NCBI GenBank assembly: GCA_041659525.1
Contig: JBAZYC010000001.1
Coordinates: forward strand, 744,001 to 808,000
DNA length: 64,000 bases
Reading direction: 5' to 3'
Source: JAAZKV01 sp041659525
Lineage (GTDB): Archaea > Iainarchaeota > Iainarchaeia > Iainarchaeales > JAAZKV01
How positions within the stretch are numbered: the stretch's first letter is position 1; the number at the start of each line of letters is the position of its first letter. Shown here in pieces: positions 53,847 to 61,689 of the stretch. The position numbers and the translations under genes were made by a program. Below the pieces are notes generated by a model, which searched no databases, was not told where the DNA came from, and saw only the letters and a list, made by a program, of their open reading frames with translations.

Positions 53847-54515
53847 ATGGCAGATTTGATTTCAGAGATATTAACAGCTTCTCACTCAGCTTTGACTCAA
53901 ATAGGGGTGGGTTTTGTTAGTTCTCTTCCTAGTGTATTTTCTGTTTTAATTTTAATTTTTGTAGGTTACTTAGTTGGTTGGTTAATTAAACAAATTGTAA
54001 TAAGATTGCTAAAATCAGCTCACTTAGATGATTTTTTTGCTGAACAAAGATTGGGTGAATCTATTTGGAACAAAAGTATTTCCCAACTCTCAGGAAGCAT
54101 AGTAAAGTGGTATGTCTTTTTTGTTTTCCTAAAACAAGCAGTTGAATTAATTCAACTCTCAACAATAAACGAAGTACTTGGTTTTTGGATTAATTTTGCT
54201 TTACTAGTAATAGCAGCACTTGTAGTAATAATTGCAGGATTAATAGTTGCAAGGTATGTTCGAAACGCAATTGAATTATCAAAAAACAGGATGCGAAAAA
54301 TTGGCGGACTCGTAGTTGAATTAACTATTGTTTACATTGCAGTAGTAATGGGGATAAGAATAATTGGTCTTCCTACAGGAATGCTTGAAAGTGCTTTTCT
54401 AATTGCATTCGCTGGATTCATTTTTTCTTTAAGTATAGTAATTGGATTAAGCTTTGGATTAGCTCTAAAGGATGAAGCAAAAATAATTGTAAAAGAACTC
54501 AAAAAGACTAAGTAA
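53847..54515 (+). CDS. Membrane protein with conserved TM-helix repeats (MscS-like)
   Basis: 222 aa, ATG start. Four to five transmembrane segments: VFSVLILIFVGYLVGWLI (~30-47), ~85-100, VIAALVVIIAGLIVARYVRNAI (~122-143), ~155-175 and ALIAFAG-type ~185-210. The LIFVGYLVGWLIKQ and IIAGLIVARYVRN elements match the conserved TM-helix repeat (PF05552) found in MscS-type channels and related proteins. The soluble MscS beta domain is absent, so gating function is uncertain. Confidence 0.75.
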   Translation: MADLISEILTASHSALTQIGVGFVSSLPSVFSVLILIFVGYLVGWLIKQIVIRLLKSAHLDDFFAEQRLGESIWNKSISQLSGSIVKWYVFFVFLKQAVELIQLSTINEVLGFWINFALLVIAALVVIIAGLIVARYVRNAIELSKNRMRKIGGLVVELTIVYIAVVMGIRIIGLPTGMLESAFLIAFAGFIFSLSIVIGLSFGLALKDEAKIIVKELKKTK

Positions 54516-54706
54516 AAGCGCTTTATTTTTAAATACTTTTAATGCTCTTTTCATTATTGAAGTGAACTTTATGGTACAAGATTTTTTGGGCAAAGGGTGG
54601 TTGGCCATACAACCCATTCAATTCTAACTCTAATTTGTTTAGCCCTAAGAGCCAAGTTTTTAATAGTTCTTTTCCACATTTTCTTTTAACTAATGGGGGT
54701 AATTAG

Positions 54707-54780
54707 GGGCGGTTAGCTCAGCTGGTTAGAGCATTAGTCTTATACACTAGGGGTCAAGGGTCCGAATCCCTTACTGCCCA
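54707..54780 (+). tRNA. tRNA-Ile (anticodon UAU)
   Basis: Acceptor GGGCGGT pairs with ACTGCCC (one G-T), discriminator A. D arm GCTC/GAGC, anticodon stem TTAGT/ACTAG with loop CTTATAC giving TAT, T stem AAGGG/CCCTT. The T loop is TCCGAAT, so position 55 is C where nearly all tRNAs have U (pseudouridine 55). Most archaea read AUA with a CAU-anticodon tRNA carrying agmatidine; a genomic UAU anticodon is the uncommon alternative. It ends 24 bp before the isoleucyl-tRNA synthetase start. Confidence 0.93.
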
Positions 54781-54804
54781 CTCCCATTTATTTTTGTGAT
54801 ATTT

Positions 54805-57657
54805 ATGTCAAGGTTTGAAGTTGAAGAAAAGATTTCTCAGTTCTGGGAAGATAACAAATTGTTTGAGAAATCTGTCGAAAGTAGACCTTTAGATAAGCAA
54901 TTCGTTTTCTATGATGGTCCTCCATTTGCAACTGGACTTCCTCACTATGGTCACATACTTGGACTTACTAGTAAAGATGTTTTCCCAAGATACTGGACAA
55001 TGAAGGGTTATAGAGTTGAAAGAAGATGGGGTTGGGATTGCCACGGTTTACCAATTGAAAATATTGCTGAAAAAGAACTTGGAATAAAAGACAAAAAAGA
55101 AATTGAAGCAATGGGTGTAAATAAGTTCAATGAATTTTGTCGTTCAAAAGTTTTTTTCTTTGAACAAGAATGGAAAAAAACAGTAAGAAAAATGGGTAAA
55201 TGGATTGATTTTGATAATTCTTACAAAACAATGGATAACACTTACATGGAGTCTGTTTGGAATATTTTCAAAACACTTTATGATAAAGGATTTATTTATG
55301 AAGGCAAAAAAATTTTGATGTACTGTCCAAGATGTCAAACTCCTCTTGCAAATTCAGAAATTGCAATGGATAATAGTTACAAAAATGTTACAGAAAAAAC
55401 TGCTACAGTTGCTTTCAAAATAAAAGGAAAGGAAGACGAATTTTTACTTGCTTGGACAACTACTCCGTGGACACTAATTGGAAATGTTGCTTTAGCAGTT
55501 AATCCAGAACTTGATTATGTTAAAATAAATGTTTTTGGAAAAAAATTTATAATGGCTAGTGCGCTTGTTCAAAACTTTTTCAAAAACTTTGAATTAATTG
55601 AAGAGTTCAAAGGAAAAAAGATTTTAGGGACAGAATACGAACCGCTTTACGAAGTTCCTTTGGGCGGAAAAAAAGGGCATTATGTTATTGATGGAAGTAA
55701 AGATGTTACTGCCCAAGACGGAACAGGAATAGTTCACATGGCAATTTATGGTGAATTTGATTATCAAATGATAAAAAAATATAATCTTCCTGTGGTACAA
55801 CACATTTCTAATGATGGTAAATTAATTTTAGGACCAGAAGAGTGGAGAGGTAAATGGTTCAAAAAAGTTGATGCCGATGTTATTTTGGATTTAGAAAACA
55901 GAGGACAATTAATTGAATCAAAAGATTATACTCACTCTTACCCTTTTTGTTATAGATGCGAAACTCCATTAATTTACAATGCAGTTGATTCTTGGTTTGT
56001 TGATATTACTAAAGTAAAATCAAAGTTAATGGAAAAAGCAGAGAGTATTAATTGGTATCCTGAAAATATTAAGGAAGGAAGATTCAAATATATTTTAGAA
56101 ACCGCTCCTGATTGGAGTATTTCAAGAAACAGATTTTGGGCTACTGCAATTCCTGTTTGGAAATGCACTAAATGCAAAAATATAAAAGTAATTGGAAGTG
56201 TAGAAGAATTAAAACAAAACGCAATTGAAAAACTTTCTAGCGAAGTTGATTTACATAAGCACATAATTGATAATGTTCACTTAAAGTGCACTTGCGGAGA
56301 AAGCATGAATAGAATTCCTGAGGTACTTGATTGTTGGTTTGAATCAGGAAGTATGCCTTATGCAGCAAAGCACTATCCGTTTGAAAACAAAGATTGGTTT
56401 GAATCAAATTTCCCAGCAGATTTTGTTTCAGAGTATGTTGCCCAAGTTAGAGCTTGGTTCTACTATATGCACGTTCTTTCAGTTTTATTATTTGACAAAG
56501 CTCCTTTCAAGAATGTAGTTGTTTCAGGAACAGTACTTGCTTCGGATGGATCAAAAATGTCTAAATCAAAAGGAAATTTCCCAGATCCTAATAAAATATT
56601 TGAAGTATACGGAGCAGATTCTTTGAGATTATACTTAATGTCTTCAGCACTAATGAGAGCAGAGGATTTGAATTTCATTGAAGATAATGTAAAAGAAATG
56701 CACAGAAAAGTAATTACAATTCTTGTGAATGTAAAAAACTTTTATGATTTATTCTCAGCAACAGGGGTTAATCCAAATGACTCTTCTTCAACAAATGTTT
56801 TAGATAAATGGATGATAAGTAGAACAAATGAATTAGTAAAAAATGCAACAAATAATTTAGAAACTTATAATACAATTAATTTGTGCTTGGATTTAGTTTC
56901 TTTCTCAGATGATTTATCTACTTGGTTTGTTAGAAGAAGTAGAGACCGATTCAAAAGCGATAATGAAAAAGAAAGAAAAGAAGCAATTACTACTCTTGCT
57001 TACACTTTGAATAATTTATCAAAAGTAATGGCTCCCATAGCTCCATTTATTTCTGAAGAAATTTACCAATCTTTGAAAAAATCTTGCAGTGGAATGGGTG
57101 AATCAGTTCACTTGGAGAGTTGGCCAAAGTTTGATGAAAAATTAATTAATTTAGAACTTGGGACAAATATGAAACTTGTTAGAGAGGTTTGCAGTAAAGC
57201 TCTTGATGAACGAAAGAAAGCAAATATTCCAATTAGACAAGCTCTTGCAAAATTAACTCTTAGTGGTAAGTGTACAAAACTTTCAACTGAATTACTTGAA
57301 ATAATTAATGATGAATTAAATGTAAAAGAAACTGTGCAAATAATTTCTGATGCTGAATTAACTGCAGTTCTTGATACAAACATCACTCCTGCTCTTTTGC
57401 GTGAAGGATTGTCAAGAGAATTTATTAGAAAAGTAAATGATTACAGAAAAGAACTTAATCTTACAATAAAAGACAAAGTTGTTCTTGTAATAGAAACTAC
57501 TGATGAATTAATCAAAGAAAGCTTTAACGAATTTTCTAGTGATATTAAAAAGTCTGTTCAAGCAACTGAATTAAAGTTCTCAAATTGCACTTCTGAAAAT
57601 AATAAAGAAGTTGAACTAAATAAATCAAAAATAAAAATGCAAATAAACGTTTTGTAA
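54805..57657 (+). CDS. ileS: Isoleucyl-tRNA synthetase
   Basis: 950 aa class Ia enzyme charging tRNA-Ile. ATG at 54805 with GTGAT upstream (GTG 54796 rejected). HIGH signature PHYGHILGL (~44-52), editing domain with LAWTTTPWTL (~215-224), ISRNRFWATAIPVW, KMSKSKGN (~585-592), and a C-terminal anticodon-binding region with the Cys-bearing end. Two zinc-type Cys clusters are visible (CPRCQTP ~176, CTKCK ~454, CTCG ~497). Immediately downstream of tRNA-Ile(UAU), perhaps on one transcript. Confidence 0.97.
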   Translation: MSRFEVEEKISQFWEDNKLFEKSVESRPLDKQFVFYDGPPFATGLPHYGHILGLTSKDVFPRYWTMKGYRVERRWGWDCHGLPIENIAEKELGIKDKKEIEAMGVNKFNEFCRSKVFFFEQEWKKTVRKMGKWIDFDNSYKTMDNTYMESVWNIFKTLYDKGFIYEGKKILMYCPRCQTPLANSEIAMDNSYKNVTEKTATVAFKIKGKEDEFLLAWTTTPWTLIGNVALAVNPELDYVKINVFGKKFIMASALVQNFFKNFELIEEFKGKKILGTEYEPLYEVPLGGKKGHYVIDGSKDVTAQDGTGIVHMAIYGEFDYQMIKKYNLPVVQHISNDGKLILGPEEWRGKWFKKVDADVILDLENRGQLIESKDYTHSYPFCYRCETPLIYNAVDSWFVDITKVKSKLMEKAESINWYPENIKEGRFKYILETAPDWSISRNRFWATAIPVWKCTKCKNIKVIGSVEELKQNAIEKLSSEVDLHKHIIDNVHLKCTCGESMNRIPEVLDCWFESGSMPYAAKHYPFENKDWFESNFPADFVSEYVAQVRAWFYYMHVLSVLLFDKAPFKNVVVSGTVLASDGSKMSKSKGNFPDPNKIFEVYGADSLRLYLMSSALMRAEDLNFIEDNVKEMHRKVITILVNVKNFYDLFSATGVNPNDSSSTNVLDKWMISRTNELVKNATNNLETYNTINLCLDLVSFSDDLSTWFVRRSRDRFKSDNEKERKEAITTLAYTLNNLSKVMAPIAPFISEEIYQSLKKSCSGMGESVHLESWPKFDEKLINLELGTNMKLVREVCSKALDERKKANIPIRQALAKLTLSGKCTKLSTELLEIINDELNVKETVQIISDAELTAVLDTNITPALLREGLSREFIRKVNDYRKELNLTIKDKVVLVIETTDELIKESFNEFSSDIKKSVQATELKFSNCTSENNKEVELNKSKIKMQINVL

Positions 57658-57671
57658 TTTAACTTATTTGC

Positions 57672-57735
57672 CAAACTAATTAGTCTTTAAAAAATTTAAA
57701 AAAAAGATTTTCATGTGAAAATTGATTAGTTTTTT
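57672..57735. terminator. Bidirectional terminator region between ileS and the Sec61-beta gene
   Basis: Convergent genes. TTTTCA-TG-TGAAAA palindrome with flanking AAACTAAT/ATTAGTTT arms and a T run on each strand. Read by eye; function inferred. Confidence 0.4.
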
Positions 57736-57743
57736 TATTTGAT

Positions 57744-57923
57744 TTATTTCCACATGAATTTTAGGATTAATATTCCTATGATAAATATTGCTATTATTCC
57801 CATTACAAAGTAAGGGTTTAGTTTTGGGCTTTTTGAATCTGAATCAAAGAAACGCATTATCCCAATTGCTGAACTTGGGCCTCCTCCTGCTTCTGAAGGC
57901 TTGCTTTTTGTGAACTTTACCAT
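57744..57923 (-). CDS. secG: Preprotein translocase subunit Sec61-beta
   Basis: 59 aa, minus strand ATG at 57923, TAA at 57744. Gly/Ser-rich cytoplasmic part (SEAGGGPSSAIGIMRFFDSD), the conserved FFD.DSK.PKLNP segment, then a single C-terminal transmembrane helix (~39-57). This is the layout of archaeal Sec61-beta, the tail-anchored partner of SecY/SecE in the export channel. Short, but the motif order is specific. Confidence 0.9.
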   Translation of the reverse strand: MVKFTKSKPSEAGGGPSSAIGIMRFFDSDSKSPKLNPYFVMGIIAIFIIGILILKFMWK

Positions 57924-58019
57924 TTAAACCACCATTTTTATATATGATTAAACAATACTCTTATAGTAATTTAGGGGAGTTGAATGTTTATAAAAGTAGT
58001 TTTTGAAAGAATTTTGTGA

Positions 58020-58976
58020 ATGGTTGGTTTTATGAGTAATGAACAAATTGATTTAGCAATAAAATTTATTGGAATAATAGTCCTTGCTTTTGTAGTTTTA
58101 TTTTTACTAACTTGGTCAGGAATGGTTTCCTGTAAAACTCTTACTCCTTATTGGTGCGATGTTTATGATATGGTTCTTGGCGGACCTAGAATTTTAATTG
58201 TTCACGCGGATAGCGGTTTAGGGGACCCTGATAAACTAAAAACTTATTTACAAGACCCAAGATACGTTGGAGCAACTACTGTTGATGTTCAACACATTGA
58301 TAGAGTTTCTTTAGGAAATTTAAAGAAATATAAATTAGTTATTGTAGAACAAGCACGAGAACTTTCAGTTGATCACTTACAAATGTTTGAGGATTATGTA
58401 ATCAAGTTTGGTGGAAGACTTGTTTGGGTGGGGGATGCAGGAGTAGACAGACCAACTGGAGAAGTAAGTCAATTAATTGATTCTAATCAAAGCAAATCTC
58501 TAATTACTAATTCTTGGATTAGAGTAAAAGAAACTGATGATTCTTATGATGTAGTTAGTTTTGATGAATTTTTAGGATTAAGATATGTTGATAATTATTG
58601 TAATGAAGTAGAGTGTAGTACTAACTTTTTTACTGTTGGAACAATCGAATCAGAATCCACTGGGGATCACCCTCTGATATTTGGGACAGCCTCTGTTTTG
58701 AATTTAAAAATAAAAAAAGATAGAGACTTTGCAATAGTAAAACAAATTCCTAATGCAGCTAATAGTAATATTGTTCTTAATTTGAATTTTGGTGGATCAA
58801 TCAAAGGAAAAGAAACTACTATTGGAAAATATGTTCCGCTAATTGCAACTTCAAATATTGGGGCTGGCGGAGCTGAAAGAATTGCATATTATGCTTATCC
58901 TCCTGAATGGTTCCTTGAAGATAATAATTATTTTTATTATATAAAGAACATGTATTTAGGAATGCTTGGGAGATGA
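58020..58976 (+). CDS. Membrane-anchored GATase-like/DUF4350-like protein (paralogue 1)
   Basis: 318 aa, ATG at 58020, or ATG 58032 with GGTTGGT before it. One N-terminal helix (~14-33), then an alpha/beta domain opening GPRILIVHADSGLGDPDKL, KLVIVEQARELSVDHLQMFEDYVIKFGGRLVWVGDAG, and PLIATSNIGAGGAERIAYYAYPPEW. This is the flavodoxin/class I GATase-like fold seen in ThuA and DUF4350 proteins, without a Cys-His-Glu triad that I can assign. The next gene encodes the same layout. Exported face and function unknown. A TATA-like TTTATAAAA lies near 57986. Confidence 0.68.
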   Translation: MVGFMSNEQIDLAIKFIGIIVLAFVVLFLLTWSGMVSCKTLTPYWCDVYDMVLGGPRILIVHADSGLGDPDKLKTYLQDPRYVGATTVDVQHIDRVSLGNLKKYKLVIVEQARELSVDHLQMFEDYVIKFGGRLVWVGDAGVDRPTGEVSQLIDSNQSKSLITNSWIRVKETDDSYDVVSFDEFLGLRYVDNYCNEVECSTNFFTVGTIESESTGDHPLIFGTASVLNLKIKKDRDFAIVKQIPNAANSNIVLNLNFGGSIKGKETTIGKYVPLIATSNIGAGGAERIAYYAYPPEWFLEDNNYFYYIKNMYLGMLGR

Positions 58977-59149
58977 AGTTAGATAATTAATTTTTGATTT
59001 ATACTTGGAAGTTATTAGTAAGGTTTATTAATTACAAAAAGCATTAATTTTCCAAGAAAGTGGTTGATAGAAACCATTAAAAATAGTGAAAAACAATATT
59101 ATATTAACCTATTAATTAGGCTAAGTGAAAAAAGAGAGGGTGTTTTGAG

Positions 59150-59998
59150 ATGTATGAAGGAGAAGATGCAGCAGGAGCAGCACCAGCGCTGGGCAATGTT
59201 GCTAAAAAATTCAATCTTGAAGGACTAATTCCTTTGATTCTTTTAGTAATCATCGGGATTGCTTCGCTAAATTATTTTGGAGTAGTTGATGTACCTTTCC
59301 TTCCAAAAGGAAGTGCAAGAGTACAAGTATTGTTCATCGGAGAACCATCTCTTGGTGAAAGAGTAGTATTAGATAATCTAAGTTATTTTTTAACATACAG
59401 AACTAGAGAAGCTAGCTCATTCGGTAATGCTTCAAGCGAAGAACTGAATCAATATGATTTAGTAATGCTTGATCAAAGTAATTCAGCCGATAAAAGTGTA
59501 ACTGTTTCTTTAGGTGACGCTATACAAAAATACGTTGCTAAGGGCGGTAAATTAATTGTAGTAATGAATTCAGGTATCTACCAAAGTGTAGGCTTCCAAG
59601 GCTATACAGCAGCAGATGTTGTTGGCTGGAAAGCTACATTCGGTTCAATTATTCCTGCAGAGTGTATTCCTGGTAGCGACGGAGTTCCAACTTGCGCTGA
59701 AGGAAGAGAAGAAAGTGTTGTTGGAAGAATTTACCAACAAGATTTCGAACACCCTATAATGCAAGGAATAGAAGTAGCTCCTCCTATGGGTGAAGCTCCA
59801 AAAGCAATGAGAACTTTAGGTATCCAAGCTGATGAAGGAGCAAAGACAATTGCTTACATCAAAGCTGAGAATACACCAAAGAGCTATCCTGCTATTTTGG
59901 AAAAGAAACACTTCCCAATGGGATCAGTAATATATTTCAACTATGATCCAGGTATGACACCAGGGATCTTAAAGAACACAATCTACTACTTGAAGTAA
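59150..59998 (+). CDS. Membrane-anchored GATase-like protein (paralogue 2)
   Basis: 282 aa. Acidic head MYEGEDAAGAAP, one helix (~27-45), then ARVQVLFIGEPSLGERVVLDNL, YDLVMLDQSNSADKSVTVSLGDAIQKYVAKGGKLIVVMNSG and GSVIYFNYDPGMTPGI. Same fold and topology as the gene before it (LV(I/M)(V/L)(E/D)Q and YV..GG+L+(W/V)V shared), so a paralogous pair. Ribosome binding site GAGAGGGTG before the ATG. A hairpin/T-run terminator follows. Perhaps a membrane sensor or sugar-processing pair; unproven. Confidence 0.68.
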   Translation: MYEGEDAAGAAPALGNVAKKFNLEGLIPLILLVIIGIASLNYFGVVDVPFLPKGSARVQVLFIGEPSLGERVVLDNLSYFLTYRTREASSFGNASSEELNQYDLVMLDQSNSADKSVTVSLGDAIQKYVAKGGKLIVVMNSGIYQSVGFQGYTAADVVGWKATFGSIIPAECIPGSDGVPTCAEGREESVVGRIYQQDFEHPIMQGIEVAPPMGEAPKAMRTLGIQADEGAKTIAYIKAENTPKSYPAILEKKHFPMGSVIYFNYDPGMTPGILKNTIYYLK

Positions 59999-60013
59999 AG
60001 TAGTAAATTGGGG

Positions 60014-60065
60014 GCAAGGACCTGAAAAGGTTTTTGCTCTTTCCCTCTCTTTAATTTTTTTTATT
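60014..60065 (+). terminator. Terminator after paralogue 2
   Basis: 10-bp stem 60014-60023 with 60028-60037 (some G-T pairs), GAAA-type loop, followed by a pyrimidine- and T-rich stretch. Confidence 0.65.
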
Positions 60066-60167
60066 TTTCTAATTTTTTTCTTAACTCTATTTTCGATTCC
60101 TTTTTAAATCATTTTTCTCTAAAAACTTTTGAACGAAAACGATTATTTTGCTACGGAGGAATTAATC

Positions 60168-60560
60168 ATGGCTGAAAAGAAAGAACCATCAAAAGTTCAA
60201 ACAAAAACAAAAGTTCAAGCAAAACCAAAAGAAACTAAAGTAATCAAAGAAGCAGAAGAATTAGATAGTGTACAAGAACAAGTAGAGTCTAAACCTATTG
60301 GAAACTTTGTTTACATTGGAAAAAAAGGAGCAATGGCTTACGTACTCGCAGTTGCTACTCAATTTGGAATGGGTGCAAAAGAAGTAATTGTTAAAGCAAG
60401 AGGTAAATCAATTTCAAGAGCGGTTGATGTTGCTGAGATAGTTAGAAATCAAGAATCAACTATTAAAGTTGCAAGCATAAATATCTCGACTGAAGAAATG
60501 GTTACTATGGAAGGACGACCATTAAAAGTTTCTTCAATAGAAATCATCTTGAAAAAATAA
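60168..60560 (+). CDS. albA: Alba family DNA/RNA-binding protein
   Basis: 130 aa from the ATG at 60168, placed 7 nt after GGAGG (TTG 60129 would put that site inside the gene). Lys/Gln-rich head (~1-40), then the Alba domain: NFVYIGKKGAMAYVLAV, an FGMGAKEVIVKARGKSISRAVDVAEIVRN helix-strand unit with the RNA/DNA-contact Lys pair region, and SINISTEEM...VSSIEIILKK. The head is longer than in crenarchaeal Alba. Chromatin or RNA-binding protein. Strong terminator after it. Confidence 0.93.
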   Translation: MAEKKEPSKVQTKTKVQAKPKETKVIKEAEELDSVQEQVESKPIGNFVYIGKKGAMAYVLAVATQFGMGAKEVIVKARGKSISRAVDVAEIVRNQESTIKVASINISTEEMVTMEGRPLKVSSIEIILKK

Positions 60561-60906
60561 ATTCCTAATTTTGTAAAGCAAGGCCTGTCCTTGCTTTTTT
60601 TAATTTTTTTTATTTTTAAAATTTTTTAATTTAAAATATTTTTTGAGGTTTTTTTAGATTATTTTTTATTTTTTTGTGATTGTTTTTTTTAGTGTTTTAT
60701 TTTTTTAATAAAAAAAGTTAATTTTTTGTTTAATTAATTTTACTAACAAAATATTTTTTATTAAGAAGTTAATTATTTATATGACCTAATTTATTGTATT
60801 TTAACTCAAAATAAGGGTGTTTGGAAAGTCAAGTTTTGGCTTTTAAGTGGTTGTTCTTTCCTCACCATACAGGTTTATATATATCATGACACTATCATGA
60901 TAGCAC
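60561..60906. other. Very A/T-rich spacer between alba and the winged-helix gene
   Basis: 346 bp without a gene. 60576-60605 is the alba terminator (8-bp stem AAGCAAGG/CCTTGCTT plus T run). About 60600-60800 is almost pure A/T with long T runs and no open frame of note. 60810-60906 holds the promoter and operator of the next gene. Confidence 0.8.
60576..60605 (+). terminator. Terminator of alba
   Basis: 8-bp perfect stem 60576-60583 with 60589-60596, CCTGT loop, followed by a T run. Confidence 0.8.
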
Positions 60907-60930
60907 ATGACTAATCATGACGAATCATAT
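60874..60930 (+). promoter_or_regulatory. TATA box and helically phased CATGA operator
   Basis: TATA element TTTATATATA at 60874-60883, about 28 nt before the ATG at 60907. CATGA occurs at 60885, 60896, 60906 and 60916 with a variant CATAT at 60926: spacings 11, 10, 10 and 10, one helix turn each. The array covers the transcription start and first codons, so it would repress, most likely by the encoded winged-helix protein (inference). Confidence 0.65.
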
Positions 60931-61413
60931 GATGCACAAAAGCTGCTGTCTGACCTTAACGCGGTAAAGCGTATCTCTCCGGAGTTCAGCGACTTAAGCA
61001 TTGATATGCAAGAAATCATGAAGGAGTCAAGTAATCCTGCGTTCTTAGCAGCCTTGCTTTACAAGCTAACTAAAGAAAGAGAAACTACTAATCAAATACT
61101 TGCAAGGCTTGAATCCAAGTTTGCTAGGATCGAAGAATTATTACTTAAAACCGCAAGTAACCCCAACACAAAAGAACAGAAAATCTTGTCAGAGCCCGAC
61201 CAACACATCATGCAACAAATTGATGAAATTGGAATGGTTTCTGCTCAAGACATACAAATCAGACTTGCCTATAAGCAATCGAACGCTGCGAGCCAGCGTT
61301 TAAACAACCTAGTGCGAGAAGGTCATTTGAAGAGCATTCGATCAGGAAAAAAAGTCTTATTCATGCGCCCAACCCCAACCCCAAGCATGATTGGAAATAC
61401 TCCTAATCAGTGA
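60907..61413 (+). CDS. Winged-helix transcriptional regulator-like protein
   Basis: 168 aa. Helical N-terminal half with a coiled coil (~48-80), C-terminal winged helix (~95-155: DQHIMQQIDEIGMVSAQDIQIRLAYKQSNAASQRLNNLVREGHLKSIRSGKK with wing). Codon use differs from its neighbours: CGT, CCG, GCG, CTG and ATC are frequent and local GC is well above the surroundings, suggesting transfer or special expression. ATG lies within the CATGA array, so autoregulation is likely. GC-rich hairpins follow the stop. Confidence 0.78.
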   Translation: MTNHDESYDAQKLLSDLNAVKRISPEFSDLSIDMQEIMKESSNPAFLAALLYKLTKERETTNQILARLESKFARIEELLLKTASNPNTKEQKILSEPDQHIMQQIDEIGMVSAQDIQIRLAYKQSNAASQRLNNLVREGHLKSIRSGKKVLFMRPTPTPSMIGNTPNQ

Positions 61414-61431
61414 AATTCAAATGGCCTCCTC

Positions 61432-61497
61432 CTTTGCCTGAGCCGTTCAGCCGGCTCGCGTCTGGTTCGCTTTCGCTCACTCGTCATTTGAGTGTCA
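61432..61497. other. GC-rich hairpins downstream of the winged-helix gene
   Basis: GAGCCG (~61440) pairs with CGGCTC (~61452) and CACTC with GAGTG (~61478-61494). GC content is like the gene before and unlike the region after. May be a terminator or part of the same transferred segment. Confidence 0.5.
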
Positions 61498-61546
61498 GGA
61501 ATTCTTTTTTTTATTTTGTTTAAAAAATAATTTGCTTTGTTTCAAA

Positions 61547-61591
61547 CAAAATGGTTTAATGTTCTATGATATTGTTTTGGAAACCATTTTG
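61547..61591. promoter_or_regulatory. 11-bp inverted repeat upstream of the HerA-like gene
   Basis: CAAAATGGTTT (61547-61557) and AAACCATTTTG (61581-61591) are perfect arms with a 23-nt spacer. A second short repeat CATTGA/TCAATG follows at ~61607-61622. Candidate operator. Confidence 0.5.
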
Positions 61592-61660
61592 TATCAGTGA
61601 AAAACCATTGAATGCTCAATGATTTTGCTGTATAGTTTTTCACTTTTTCGTTTAGCAATT

Positions 61661-61669
61661 ATTAAATAC
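61661..61669 (+). promoter_or_regulatory. TATA box of the HerA-like gene
   Basis: ATTAAATAC centred ~25 nt before the ATG at 61690; leaderless arrangement. Confidence 0.6.
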
Positions 61670-61689
61670 TTGAATTGAGTTCTTCTAGC

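Noticed and set aside
54571..54627. Fragment of a phage baseplate GPW/gp25-like protein (DFLGKGW)
   Set aside because: Only eighteen codons match loosely and the frame ends; similarity is too short to claim.
60600..60800. Replication origin in the A/T-only tract
   Set aside because: No origin-recognition-box-like repeats and no cdc6/orc1 gene nearby.
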